A DNA stretch of 64,000 bases from an uncultured Pelagibacteraceae bacterium (GTDB lineage Bacteria; Pseudomonadota; Alphaproteobacteria; Pelagibacterales; Pelagibacteraceae): contig CACIST010000001.1 of the NCBI GenBank assembly GCA_902589395.1, positions 1 through 64,000 of the forward strand, read 5' to 3'. A program made the position numbers and the translations under genes. Positions 8,540-16,970 of the stretch are shown piece after piece. Below the pieces are notes generated by a model that ran no database searches, had not been told where the DNA came from, and saw only the letters and a list, made by a program, of their open reading frames with translations. How positions within the stretch are numbered: position 1 is the first letter of the stretch; each line of letters opens with the position of its first letter.

Positions 8540-8557
8540 ATAAGATCTGAATCTTAT
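8540..8557 (-). repeat. Inverted repeat between pyrD and rpmB
   Basis: ATAAGAT and ATCTTAT (7-base arms, 4-base centre) form a perfect hairpin in the 43-base gap, 16 bases before the rpmB start. There is no T tract after it on the minus strand, so a classic terminator is unlikely. It may be an rpmB leader hairpin or an operator. Function not determined. Confidence 0.4.
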
Positions 8558-8567
8558 CGCGTCAAGA

Positions 8568-9608
8568 TTAATTTTTAGTCCCAATGGCCTCTGAAACATT
8601 TTTAAATCCCTTATTTTTTAATAAATCAATTAATTCTGTGCTTATTTTTGAAGCTATACGAGGACCTCTGTAAACCATCCCAGTATATAATTGAACGAGT
8701 GTTGCACCAGAAATGATTTTTTCAAAAGCATCTTGTCCATTACTAACACCACCCACTCCTATTATTTTTGTTTTATCTTTTAGAATTTTATAAAATTTAG
8801 AAATTGCCTCGTTTGAAATCTTTTCAATTGGTTTACCTGAGAGTCCACCCTTTTCTAATTTATTTATATTTTTTAAATTTTCTCTATTCTTATCTGTGGT
8901 ATTAGAAACAATAATAATTCCTATTTCTTGTTCCATAATAATCTTGGATACTTTGTTAATTTGTTCGTCATTTAGATCAGGTGAAACTTTTATTGCTAAT
9001 GGAATATTTGAGTTCAATTCTTTTTTTTCATTTTTTAGCTTATCAATTAATGAATTCAATTCATCTTGGTTATGAAAATCTCTTAAATTTTCTGTATTTG
9101 GTGAGGAGATGTTTATAGTTATATAATCAGCTAAATTATAAAATTTACGAAAACAAATTAAATAATCCTCAACTCTGTCTTTGGAGTCTTTATTTGGTCC
9201 AATATTTATTCCTAAAAAACCCTTTTTATTATTTTTCTTTATTGTCTGACTAATTCGTTCTGAACCAGAATTGTTAAAACCTAATCTATTTATAAGAGCT
9301 TCATCTTCTTCAAGTCTAAAAACTCTTGGTCTAGGGTTACCAAATTGAGGCTTTGGAGTAATTGTCCCTACTTCAACAAACCCAAATCCAAGATTAAACA
9401 GTGGATTGTATACTTCAGCATTTTTATCAAACCCAGCAGCAACACCAATTGGTGAAGATAATTTTTTTTCACAAAAAGTTGTTTCTAAAATATGATTTTC
9501 TTTAGGTTTTGAGTAAGAAATATTATTTAACTTTAGTGCTTTTATTGCTAAAGAATGAGCTACTTCGGGGCTAAATTTAAAAATTAATGGTCTTAAGATA
9601 TTAAACAT
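8568..9608 (-). CDS. pyrD: Dihydroorotate dehydrogenase (quinone), class 2
   Basis: 346 residues, the length of the membrane-associated class 2 enzyme. The N-terminal helical part (~1-45) is the quinone and membrane contact. GVAAGFDKNAEV, EVGTITPKPQ, INRLGFNN and ISSPNTENLR line the FMN and orotate site. KVSPDL, SNTTD, GGLSGKP and GVGGV follow in the family order. It oxidises dihydroorotate to orotate in pyrimidine synthesis and passes electrons to ubiquinone. The start overlaps lysK's end by 8 bases. Confidence 0.96.
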   Translation of the reverse strand: MFNILRPLIFKFSPEVAHSLAIKALKLNNISYSKPKENHILETTFCEKKLSSPIGVAAGFDKNAEVYNPLFNLGFGFVEVGTITPKPQFGNPRPRVFRLEEDEALINRLGFNNSGSERISQTIKKNNKKGFLGINIGPNKDSKDRVEDYLICFRKFYNLADYITINISSPNTENLRDFHNQDELNSLIDKLKNEKKELNSNIPLAIKVSPDLNDEQINKVSKIIMEQEIGIIIVSNTTDKNRENLKNINKLEKGGLSGKPIEKISNEAISKFYKILKDKTKIIGVGGVSNGQDAFEKIISGATLVQLYTGMVYRGPRIASKISTELIDLLKNKGFKNVSEAIGTKN

Positions 9609-11169
9609 TTTCTAATTTACTTTTTATCAATTCTTTAGTTTCTTGAACCCCAAAAAAGCTTATAAAAAAACCAAATCGTGGTCCATTTTCTACACCAAAA
9701 ACTACCTCATATATTAACTTGAACCAATCACGCAAATTTTCTCTATATCCATTCTCTTTGCCAACAGTATAAATTGTAGTCTGAATGTCCTCTGGTTTCA
9801 TTGTGTCATCGCAATTATTTAAAGAGTTAACTAAAGCGTCTAAAGCAATTTTTTCGCTTTCATTTGGTTTTTTATAAATCTTTTTAGATTTTATAGCGTC
9901 ATTAAAATATTTAATTGCATAAGATATTAACTTGTCAAAAATTGGATGCATATCTTGATTAATATCCTTCTTATATTTTTTAACAAACTTCCAAAGTAAT
10001 TCTTTATTATTTGCATTACTTGTCTCAACTAAATTTAATAGCATTGAGAAGGACATAATTGAATTTTCCTCTGGTATCTCTGAATTATGAACATGCCAAA
10101 CGGGATTCATTAGTTTTTGAAGTTCGTTTTGAGTTTTACCTTTTTCGATGAAATCAAGATATTCATCCACAGCCTTTGGTACTACTTCTCTATAAAGTTT
10201 TTTTGCTCTTTTTGGATTCTGGTACATATACAAGGAAAGACTTTCAGGTGATGCATATTCTAACCATTGGTCGATTGTAATACCATTTCCTTTTGACTTA
10301 GAAATTTTTTCACCTTTTTCATCTAAAAATAACTCATATGCAAAGCCAGACGGATTTAACTTACCCAATAATTTTATGATTTTTGTAGATAAAATTGCGC
10401 TCTCAATCAAATCTTTACCATACATTTCAAAATCTACATCAAGGGCATACCATCTCATAGCCCAATCTACTTTCCATTGTAATTTACAATTTCCATCTAA
10501 AATACTTTGTTCTAATCTTTTGCCGTTATTATCAAAAATTATTTTTGAATTTTTAATATCTAATTCTGAGACTGGTATCTCTAATACAACACCTGTATCT
10601 GGACATATTGGTAAAAATGGAGAATATGTTTTTTGTCTTTCTTTACCAAGGGTGGGAATAATTATGTTCATTATTCCCTCATAATTTTCTAAAATTAATT
10701 TTAATGTATCATTAAAAAAACCAGACTTATATAAAACTGATGAACTTTTAAAACTGTATTCAAACTTAAATTTATCTAAAAAATTTTTTAACATTTCATT
10801 ATTGTGCTCGCCAAAACTATTAAATTTACCAAAAGGGTCTGGAACTTGAGTTAAAGGTTTATGAAGATTTTCCTCAAGTTTTTCAGGATTTGGAATATTT
10901 TCAGGAACCTTTCTTAATCCATCCATATCGTCAGAAAAAGTAATTATTTCTTTAGGCAGATCAGATAAATGATTTAATGCATTAACAATCATTGAGGTCC
11001 TTGCCACTTCACCAAAGGTACCAATGTGGGGTAAGCCACTAGGACCATATCCTGTTTGAAGAATAATCTTTCCCTTGTTTTCAATATTTTTTTTTCTCTC
11101 TTTGAGAAGCTTTTTAGCTTCAACAAAGGGCCAAGCGTTTGTTTTGTCTATGTTGGTTTTATCTATCAC
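9601..11169 (-). CDS. lysK: Lysyl-tRNA synthetase, class I
   Basis: 522 residues. This is the archaeal-type class I enzyme, not the usual bacterial class II LysS. The HIGH motif is HIGT at 48-51 within GYGPSGLPHIGTFGEVART, and the KMSKS motif is KISKS at 288-292. The helical anticodon-binding domain fills the C-terminal third. Class I LysRS is the normal lysine enzyme in many alphaproteobacteria, so this is expected here. It overlaps pyrD by 8 bases and diverges from trkH across an 86-base gap. Confidence 0.95.
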   Translation of the reverse strand: MIDKTNIDKTNAWPFVEAKKLLKERKKNIENKGKIILQTGYGPSGLPHIGTFGEVARTSMIVNALNHLSDLPKEIITFSDDMDGLRKVPENIPNPEKLEENLHKPLTQVPDPFGKFNSFGEHNNEMLKNFLDKFKFEYSFKSSSVLYKSGFFNDTLKLILENYEGIMNIIIPTLGKERQKTYSPFLPICPDTGVVLEIPVSELDIKNSKIIFDNNGKRLEQSILDGNCKLQWKVDWAMRWYALDVDFEMYGKDLIESAILSTKIIKLLGKLNPSGFAYELFLDEKGEKISKSKGNGITIDQWLEYASPESLSLYMYQNPKRAKKLYREVVPKAVDEYLDFIEKGKTQNELQKLMNPVWHVHNSEIPEENSIMSFSMLLNLVETSNANNKELLWKFVKKYKKDINQDMHPIFDKLISYAIKYFNDAIKSKKIYKKPNESEKIALDALVNSLNNCDDTMKPEDIQTTIYTVGKENGYRENLRDWFKLIYEVVFGVENGPRFGFFISFFGVQETKELIKSKLENV

Positions 11170-11255
11170 TTTTAATTAAACAGCCTATAAAATAACGTTT
11201 TTAATAATTCTTATAGAGTTGAAATTTATTTACCATAAAATAATGTCCAATCAAA

Positions 11256-12704
11256 ATGTCCAATTATAAAACAGTTTTTTTTACCCTAGGAATTTTACAA
11301 ATTATTTTAGGTTTATCGATGATTGCGCCAATTTTAACGCAGTTTTTTTATGATGAACTTGATTCTGGTTTTATAAGTTCAGGAATCGTAACTGCTATAT
11401 TTGGAATTCTATTTTTACTATCAAATTTAGATCATGATAAAAAAATTAGCTTACCTCAAGCTTTTCTTTTAACTGCGTTATCTTGGTTGAGTATTGCTAT
11501 TTTTGGTTCACTTCCATTTATATTTTCTGAGATAAATTTAAGTGCTACAGACGCTTTTTTTGAGAGCATGTCAGGTATCACTACAACTGGATCAACTATA
11601 ATAACCAATTTAAATGAAACTCCCAAAAGCATCTTACTTTGGAGAGGAATGCTTCAATGGTTAGGTGGAATTGGCATCATTGTAATGGCAATTACTTTGA
11701 TGCCACTTATGAATATTGGTGGGATGCAGTTGTTTATCATATCCACGAGTGATACCCCAGAAAAAATTTTACCTAGATCAAAAGAGATAGCGTTGAGATT
11801 AATTTTAGTATACTCCGGATTAACTTTTATTTGTGCATTATTTTATAAAATATTTGGTATGAACTTTTTTGACAGTGTTGTTCACTCAATGACAACAATT
11901 GCAACAGGAGGATTCTCAAATTATAACGAGTCTATTGGCTATTTTAATAGTTCACTTATTGAATTCACATCAATTATATTTATAATTTTAGGAAGCATAC
12001 CATTTATTGCCTATATCAAATACTTAAATGGAGATAAAAAGATATTCTTTAAAGATACACAGATTAAAACTTTTATAAAAATTGTCGTTTTTTCAATTCT
12101 TTTAATGTATTTATATCTGTTAGTAAAAAATCAAAGTTTTTTAGACACAAATATTAGGTCTGTTGCATTTAATGTAATATCGATTTTAACTGGTACAGGT
12201 TATGTAACTCAAAACTTTAGTGACTGGGGTCAATTCCCGTTAATTTATTTTCTTATTCTAATGTTTATTGGAGGTTGTGCAGGCTCTACAGCTTGTGGAA
12301 TTAAGATATTTAGAGTCCAAATTTTATTCCAATTTATTAGTATACAACTAAAAAAAATAATTTATCCAAGAGGTATATTCAAAATAAAATATGAAAATAA
12401 TAATATCGATGAGAAATTTTTAGCATCAATTATTTCGTTTATATTTCTATATATTGTAATTTTTTTTATTATAACGGCTCTCCTATCTACTAGTGGTCTG
12501 GATTTGACAACATCAATATCAGCTGCTGCAACATCAATATCAAATGTGGGACCTGGTTTGGGTGATATTATTGGTCCAAATGGTAATTTTTCTAATTTAT
12601 CCAATTTTTCAAAATGGATTTTAAGTTTAGCAATGATATTGGGTAGATTAGAGCTATTTGCTGTTCTAGTATTATTTATTCCGTCATTTTGGAGAAAATA
12701 TTAA
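11256..12704 (+). CDS. trkH: Trk-type potassium uptake protein, membrane subunit
   Basis: 482 residues, inner-membrane protein with ten or more hydrophobic segments and four pore-loop repeats of the SKT family. Selectivity-filter glycines are visible in GITTTGSTI, TIATGGFSNY, LTGTGYVT and SISNVGPGLG. The loop MQWLGGIGIIVMAI is characteristic of TrkH. It takes up K+ together with a cytosolic TrkA-type NAD-binding subunit, which is not in the window. The stop overlaps the next start (TAATG). Confidence 0.93.
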   Translation: MSNYKTVFFTLGILQIILGLSMIAPILTQFFYDELDSGFISSGIVTAIFGILFLLSNLDHDKKISLPQAFLLTALSWLSIAIFGSLPFIFSEINLSATDAFFESMSGITTTGSTIITNLNETPKSILLWRGMLQWLGGIGIIVMAITLMPLMNIGGMQLFIISTSDTPEKILPRSKEIALRLILVYSGLTFICALFYKIFGMNFFDSVVHSMTTIATGGFSNYNESIGYFNSSLIEFTSIIFIILGSIPFIAYIKYLNGDKKIFFKDTQIKTFIKIVVFSILLMYLYLLVKNQSFLDTNIRSVAFNVISILTGTGYVTQNFSDWGQFPLIYFLILMFIGGCAGSTACGIKIFRVQILFQFISIQLKKIIYPRGIFKIKYENNNIDEKFLASIISFIFLYIVIFFIITALLSTSGLDLTTSISAAATSISNVGPGLGDIIGPNGNFSNLSNFSKWILSLAMILGRLELFAVLVLFIPSFWRKY

Positions 12705-14077
12705 TGTCTACGAGACAACAAAGTTGGAAAGACTCTTTGCTAGTTTACAAAGATGTGAGGATGTTGAGAATTTTGCTACTTGGAGCAATAAGTGGTTTCC
12801 CCTGGGTATTAATTGCTAGTAGCTTAAGTCTTTGGTTAAAAGAAGAAGGATTAAGTAGATCAACAATTGGATGGGCTGGATTAATATTTGGGGTATATGC
12901 ATTTAATTATTTGTGGGCTCCAATAATTGATAGAATACAAATACCAGTTTTGTCTAAAAAATTAGGACATAGACGAGGATGGATTGTCTTAATGCAATTT
13001 ATTATTCTATTGAGTTTGGTAGTTTGGAGTTTTATAAATCCTACGCAAAACCTTGCTCTTTTGATTTCTGTTGGGTTAATAATTGCAGTAGCCTCTGCTA
13101 CTCAAGATATTACTGTTGATGCATTACGAATAGAACAAATTAATTCAGATGAAGGTAAAGCTATGGCTGCAGGTGCAGCTATGGCAGTTGTCGGTTGGTG
13201 GACCGGTTATAAATTAGGTGGTGTAGTCGCATTATTTACAGCTGAATTTTTTGAAAATCTTGGAGTAACCGACTATTGGCAAGCTACTTTTTTAATTCTA
13301 GGTGTTTTAGTTATATTAATGAATATAGGTTTAATGTTTGTTCATGAACCAGTTGAAAATGATAGGCAAAAAAAACAAAGGGCAAATGATCAAATAATTA
13401 GAGATAAGCTTGGATCAAATAATATTTTAACAAACTTTATTGCCTATATTACAGGTACTATTGGAGGACCAATAATAAGTTTTTTCAAAAAAAATGGTCT
13501 TGCTATTGCATTAGGGATTTTAGGTTTTGTATTTTTATTTAAAATTGGAGAGGCATTTTTAGGACGAATGTCGATAGTCTTTTATAAAGAAATTGGTTTT
13601 TCTAAAGGACAAATAGCTATTTATTCTAAAGGATTAGGTTGGATTACAACTGTAGTTTTTACTTTACTTGGAGGTGTAATGGCAATGCGGGCTGGTACTA
13701 TAAAAACAATGTTCTTTGCCGGCGGGCTAATGGCTTTGACAAATCTTATTTTTGCACTGCTGGCGTGGGTAGGTAAGTCTGAACTTTTATTTGCTATAGC
13801 TGTAATTGCCGATGACATAACCGCAGCATTTGCGACTGTTGCATTTGTAGCATTCATATCATTATTAGTAGATAGAACTTATACAGCAACTCAATATGCA
13901 TTATTGGCATCAATAGGAACTGCCGGTAGAACTACGCTTGCCTCTTCCTCTGGGGCGTTGGTAGATTGGTTAAATGGGGACTGGGGAACATTTTTTGTTA
14001 TGACTACAATAATGGTTATTCCATCATTAATATGTCTTTGGTTTATAAGAAATAAGGTAAAAATTGGTGAAAAATAG
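12704..14077 (+). CDS. ampG: AmpG-like major facilitator permease (putative muropeptide importer)
   Basis: 457 residues from the ATG at 12704, which overlaps the trkH stop. A longer reading from 12689 would start inside trkH and is less likely. It has about 12-14 membrane segments. LLGAISGFPWVLIASSLSLW, FNYLWAPIIDR and LGHRRGWIVLMQF match the AmpG family, which imports anhydro-muropeptides for cell-wall recycling. VASATQDITVDALRIE is the matching second signature. The next gene is an NlpC/P60 peptidase with an overlapping start, which fits muropeptide breakdown. Substrate is inferred. Confidence 0.78.
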   Translation: MSTRQQSWKDSLLVYKDVRMLRILLLGAISGFPWVLIASSLSLWLKEEGLSRSTIGWAGLIFGVYAFNYLWAPIIDRIQIPVLSKKLGHRRGWIVLMQFIILLSLVVWSFINPTQNLALLISVGLIIAVASATQDITVDALRIEQINSDEGKAMAAGAAMAVVGWWTGYKLGGVVALFTAEFFENLGVTDYWQATFLILGVLVILMNIGLMFVHEPVENDRQKKQRANDQIIRDKLGSNNILTNFIAYITGTIGGPIISFFKKNGLAIALGILGFVFLFKIGEAFLGRMSIVFYKEIGFSKGQIAIYSKGLGWITTVVFTLLGGVMAMRAGTIKTMFFAGGLMALTNLIFALLAWVGKSELLFAIAVIADDITAAFATVAFVAFISLLVDRTYTATQYALLASIGTAGRTTLASSSGALVDWLNGDWGTFFVMTTIMVIPSLICLWFIRNKVKIGEK

Positions 14078-14813
14078 GTACTTTTGTCGTAGCCCATATT
14101 TAAACGTTTATGAGACAGCTACAACAAAATCTAACCTTAGCTCACAAATTTTATATGGTGAAAAATTTCAAGTAATACAAAAAAAAAAGAATTTTTTAAA
14201 AGTTAGAACAATTTATGACAAGTATTTTGGTTTTATAAAAGTTGGAAAGTTTAACAAAAAAATGAACCAGACACATAAAGTTAGTGTTTTAAAATCTAGA
14301 ATTTATTTGAAACCTTCAAGTAGATTTGGTACCAAAAAATTCCTTCCCTTTTCATCAGAAATTGAATTTTTAGAAAAAAAAAATAATTTTGTTAAGTTTG
14401 AAAAAAATAAATGGGTTAACTTTAATGAATTAAAAATTATAAAAAAAAAAAATATTGATTTTACAAGAATATTAAAACTTTTTTTAGATTGTAAATATAA
14501 ATGGGGTGGTAAAAGCTTTGATGGTATTGACTGTTCAGCTTTATTACAAATATTTTATAAATTTAATAATAAATTTTTTCCAAGAGATACAATTGATCAA
14601 GTAAAAGTTAAAAAAGGATTTATTAACAAAAAGGTTTTCAAAAAAGGGGATATTATTTTTTGGAAAGGGCATGTTGCAATTTGTTTGAATTCAAATAGTT
14701 TAATTCATGCATATGGACCAAGAAAAAAAGTATTAATAATGCCAATTAGGAAAACTATTAAATTAATTGAGAAAACTGCAAATTTAAAAATTTTAAAAGT
14801 TATATCAATTTAA
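14064..14813 (+). CDS. NlpC/P60 peptidase with SH3b-like domains (YkfC-type gamma-D-glutamyl-diamino acid endopeptidase)
   Basis: About 249 residues. Two SH3b-like beta domains occupy ~8-60 and ~70-125; the NlpC/P60 catalytic domain occupies ~135-245. Nucleophile C157 is in GIDCSALL, H203 in KGHVAICL and the third polar residue H215 in LIHAYGP. There is no signal peptide, so it should act in the cytosol. Start codon is TTG 14064 or GTG 14067; both lie inside the ampG end, and no ATG is suitably placed. The architecture matches YkfC-like enzymes that trim imported wall peptides. It converges on tyrA with a 4-base overlap. Confidence 0.8.
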   Translation: MVKNRYFCRSPYLNVYETATTKSNLSSQILYGEKFQVIQKKKNFLKVRTIYDKYFGFIKVGKFNKKMNQTHKVSVLKSRIYLKPSSRFGTKKFLPFSSEIEFLEKKNNFVKFEKNKWVNFNELKIIKKKNIDFTRILKLFLDCKYKWGGKSFDGIDCSALLQIFYKFNNKFFPRDTIDQVKVKKGFINKKVFKKGDIIFWKGHVAICLNSNSLIHAYGPRKKVLIMPIRKTIKLIEKTANLKILKVISI

Positions 14814-15709
14814 TCTTGTTCTCTTCCAAAATCTGGTTTTGCTACATCTTGCTTTAAACTTAAAATATGCTGTCTTACCTTTTTAGAATTAGTTAATTTT
14901 TTTCTCAGAGTCCTATCATCTAAATTTTCTATATTTTTCTTAAATGAATTTAAATTATTAATAAATGAGTTTATCGCACTAACTATATTTCTTTTATTAT
15001 TAAAAAAAATATCTCTCCACATTATTTCATTAGATGCAGCTATTCTTGAAAAATCTCTTAATCCTCCTGCGCTAAACTTTATAACATCTTTTTTTTGTTT
15101 TTTTTGAAAATCTTGTGCAGTTTTTATCAAGTTATACGCGATTAAATGAGGCAAATGGCTAGTGATAGAAAAAATTTTATCATGAGTTTTTGCATCCATA
15201 ATAATTACTTTCGAACCTAATTTTTTCCAAAATTTTAATAATTTATTTTGTTTTATTTTATTTTTGTCATTTACTATGACACACCATTTATTTACAAAAA
15301 GATTTTTACTTCCATACTCAGGTCCGCTCACCTCTGAACCTGAAATTGGGTGACTAGTAATCCAATCAAGAGACTTTGAAAGTTTTTTATTTTTCAATTT
15401 TAATATATTTTCTTTAGTAGAACCTACATCAGTAATTAAGCAATTTTTATTCAAATACCTATTTAAATTAGGAATTATTTTCTCATATTCACTCATTGGC
15501 GTTGAAAGTACTACTAGATCGACATCAGATAGTTTATCATCCAGCATTTTAAGAATTCTTATTTTATTACTGATTTTTTTTATCTTTTGAATATTTTTAT
15601 GTGATTTTTCATAAACAAAATAATGTTTAGAGATTTTTTTAGTTATCATACCTCTTAAAATTGAAGACCCTATAAGTCCACAACCAATTATTAAAATTTT
15701 TTTAAACAT
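14810..15709 (-). CDS. tyrA: Prephenate/arogenate dehydrogenase
   Basis: 299 residues. The N-terminal Rossmann fold has ILIIGCGLIGSSILRG (NAD(P) site). VVLSTPMSEYE, DVGSTKENIL and the catalytic-type His in SHPISGSEVSGPEYG follow, and a helical dimer domain fills the C-terminal half (THLPHLIAYNLI). It oxidises prephenate or arogenate toward tyrosine. It overlaps the hisC stop by 8 bases. In alphaproteobacteria this pairing with an aromatic-capable aminotransferase is common. Which substrate it uses cannot be told from the sequence alone. Confidence 0.9.
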   Translation of the reverse strand: MFKKILIIGCGLIGSSILRGMITKKISKHYFVYEKSHKNIQKIKKISNKIRILKMLDDKLSDVDLVVLSTPMSEYEKIIPNLNRYLNKNCLITDVGSTKENILKLKNKKLSKSLDWITSHPISGSEVSGPEYGSKNLFVNKWCVIVNDKNKIKQNKLLKFWKKLGSKVIIMDAKTHDKIFSITSHLPHLIAYNLIKTAQDFQKKQKKDVIKFSAGGLRDFSRIAASNEIMWRDIFFNNKRNIVSAINSFINNLNSFKKNIENLDDRTLRKKLTNSKKVRQHILSLKQDVAKPDFGREQD

Positions 15710-16787
15710 TTATAAAAATATTTTTTAATTTATTAAGCAACAAGTTATTCTCGTAATTATTTCCTATAGTAAGTCTCAAACAATTTTTAATTCCATACGA
15801 ATTCATTTCCCTAAGAATTATTCCTGAAGCTTCAAGTTTTTTTTCTACAAAATTCGCTGAATATTTACAATTTTTAAAATCTAAAAGGAAAAAATTTGGT
15901 CCAATTTCATTTGTTTTAATATTATATAAATTCATTGTATTTTGTATTTTTTTTGCCCAATCCAAATTATGTTTTACGGACTTTTTGATAAAGCTTTTAT
16001 CTTTCAAAGACTCTATAGCGCATACCTGAGCTATCTTGTTTACGTTAAATGGTGGTTTAATTTTATATAAAGCATCTACTATTTTTTTACTCCCATATCC
16101 CCATCCAACTCTTAAAGATGCAAGTCCATAAATTTTAGAGAAAGTTCTTAGTATAAATACATTATTTTTATTTTTGAAAAGCTCTAAACCTGATTTGTAA
16201 TCTTTATTTAGCATGTATTCAAAATAAGCGTCATCTACAACTAGTAATATTTTTTTATTTAAAAGCTTTCTTAATTCTAATAACTGTTTTTTAGAAATAT
16301 ATGTGCCTGTAGGATTGTTAGGATTTGCCAGAAATACGATTTTAGTCTTCTTTGATACTTTTTTTAAAATTTCATTATTAGATACTTTAAAATTTTTTTC
16401 TTTGGAAAATACAACCTTGGCTCCAACTATTTGCGCATAGATTCTGTACATCAAAAAACTAAATTCTGGTACAACTACCTCATCTCCTTTATTCAAAAAT
16501 AGTTGACATAACATCTGAATAATTTCATCAGATCCAGATCCACAAATCACTTGATTTTGATTACAATTATATTTTTTTGAAATTATAGAAGTTAAATCTC
16601 TGAATTTTCCATCTGGGTATTTAGAAATGTTGCCACTGGCTTTTTTTATTACTCTTTGAGCATTTTTACTCATACCTAAGGCAGATTCATTTGCTGATAA
16701 TTTAATTATTTTTTTTCTTTTATTTAAAAATGATCTTCCTGGTTTGTAAGCTTGGAGAGTTATTTTTCTAAATATTGGGGTATTCAT
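15702..16787 (-). CDS. hisC: Histidinol-phosphate aminotransferase (possibly also aromatic amino acid aminotransferase)
   Basis: 361 residues, fold type I PLP aminotransferase. KLSANESALGMS, SGSDEIIQMLC, ANPNNPTGTYIS, DDAYFEY and the PLP-lysine motif RTFSKIYGLASLRVGWG appear in order. It moves an amino group to imidazole-acetol phosphate in histidine synthesis. Placed directly upstream of tyrA and overlapping it, it may also serve tyrosine and phenylalanine synthesis, as HisC2-type enzymes do. It diverges from metX across the 183-base region that holds the SAM-II riboswitch. Confidence 0.92.
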   Translation of the reverse strand: MNTPIFRKITLQAYKPGRSFLNKRKKIIKLSANESALGMSKNAQRVIKKASGNISKYPDGKFRDLTSIISKKYNCNQNQVICGSGSDEIIQMLCQLFLNKGDEVVVPEFSFLMYRIYAQIVGAKVVFSKEKNFKVSNNEILKKVSKKTKIVFLANPNNPTGTYISKKQLLELRKLLNKKILLVVDDAYFEYMLNKDYKSGLELFKNKNNVFILRTFSKIYGLASLRVGWGYGSKKIVDALYKIKPPFNVNKIAQVCAIESLKDKSFIKKSVKHNLDWAKKIQNTMNLYNIKTNEIGPNFFLLDFKNCKYSANFVEKKLEASGIILREMNSYGIKNCLRLTIGNNYENNLLLNKLKNIFINV

Positions 16788-16851
16788 GATGTTAATTTTT
16801 ATTAATAAATAGTCAGATAATTAGATAATACAATCAATAATTCTAAAAAAA

Positions 16852-16878
16852 TTGACATCCAAAAAGCTATCTTATAAA
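16852..16878 (+). promoter_or_regulatory. Promoter of metX (TTGACA - 15 bases - TATAAA)
   Basis: A perfect -35 box TTGACA (16852-16857) and a TATAAA -10 box (16873-16878), 15 bases apart. The expected start of transcription falls near 16885, right at the first bases of the SAM-II riboswitch. That agreement supports both calls. The spacer is two bases shorter than ideal. Confidence 0.6.
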
Positions 16879-16884
16879 ACGTTT

Positions 16885-16933
16885 TTGCGCTGATTTAACT
16901 GAATTGCGAGCGCTATAAAAAACCTGCTAAATA
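16885..16933 (+). promoter_or_regulatory. SAM-II riboswitch
   Basis: The sequence follows the SAM-II consensus closely. The P1 arm GCGCT (16887-16891) is followed by the conserved GATTTAA. The loop TTG and returning arm AGCGC (16909-16913) come next, then an A-rich linker and the GCTAAA block (16926-16931) that closes the pseudoknot. SAM-II RNAs bind S-adenosylmethionine and lower expression of methionine synthesis genes in alphaproteobacteria, often metX or metA. A T8 run follows at about 16936. The metX start is 37 bases downstream. Confidence 0.93.
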
Positions 16934-16970
16934 AGTTTTTTTTCTCACAATTCATCTCAGCAAAAATATT

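Noticed and set aside
12689-12703. Upstream start of the AmpG-like gene
   Set aside because: The ATG at 12704 overlaps the trkH stop as TAATG, the arrangement seen at other junctions here.
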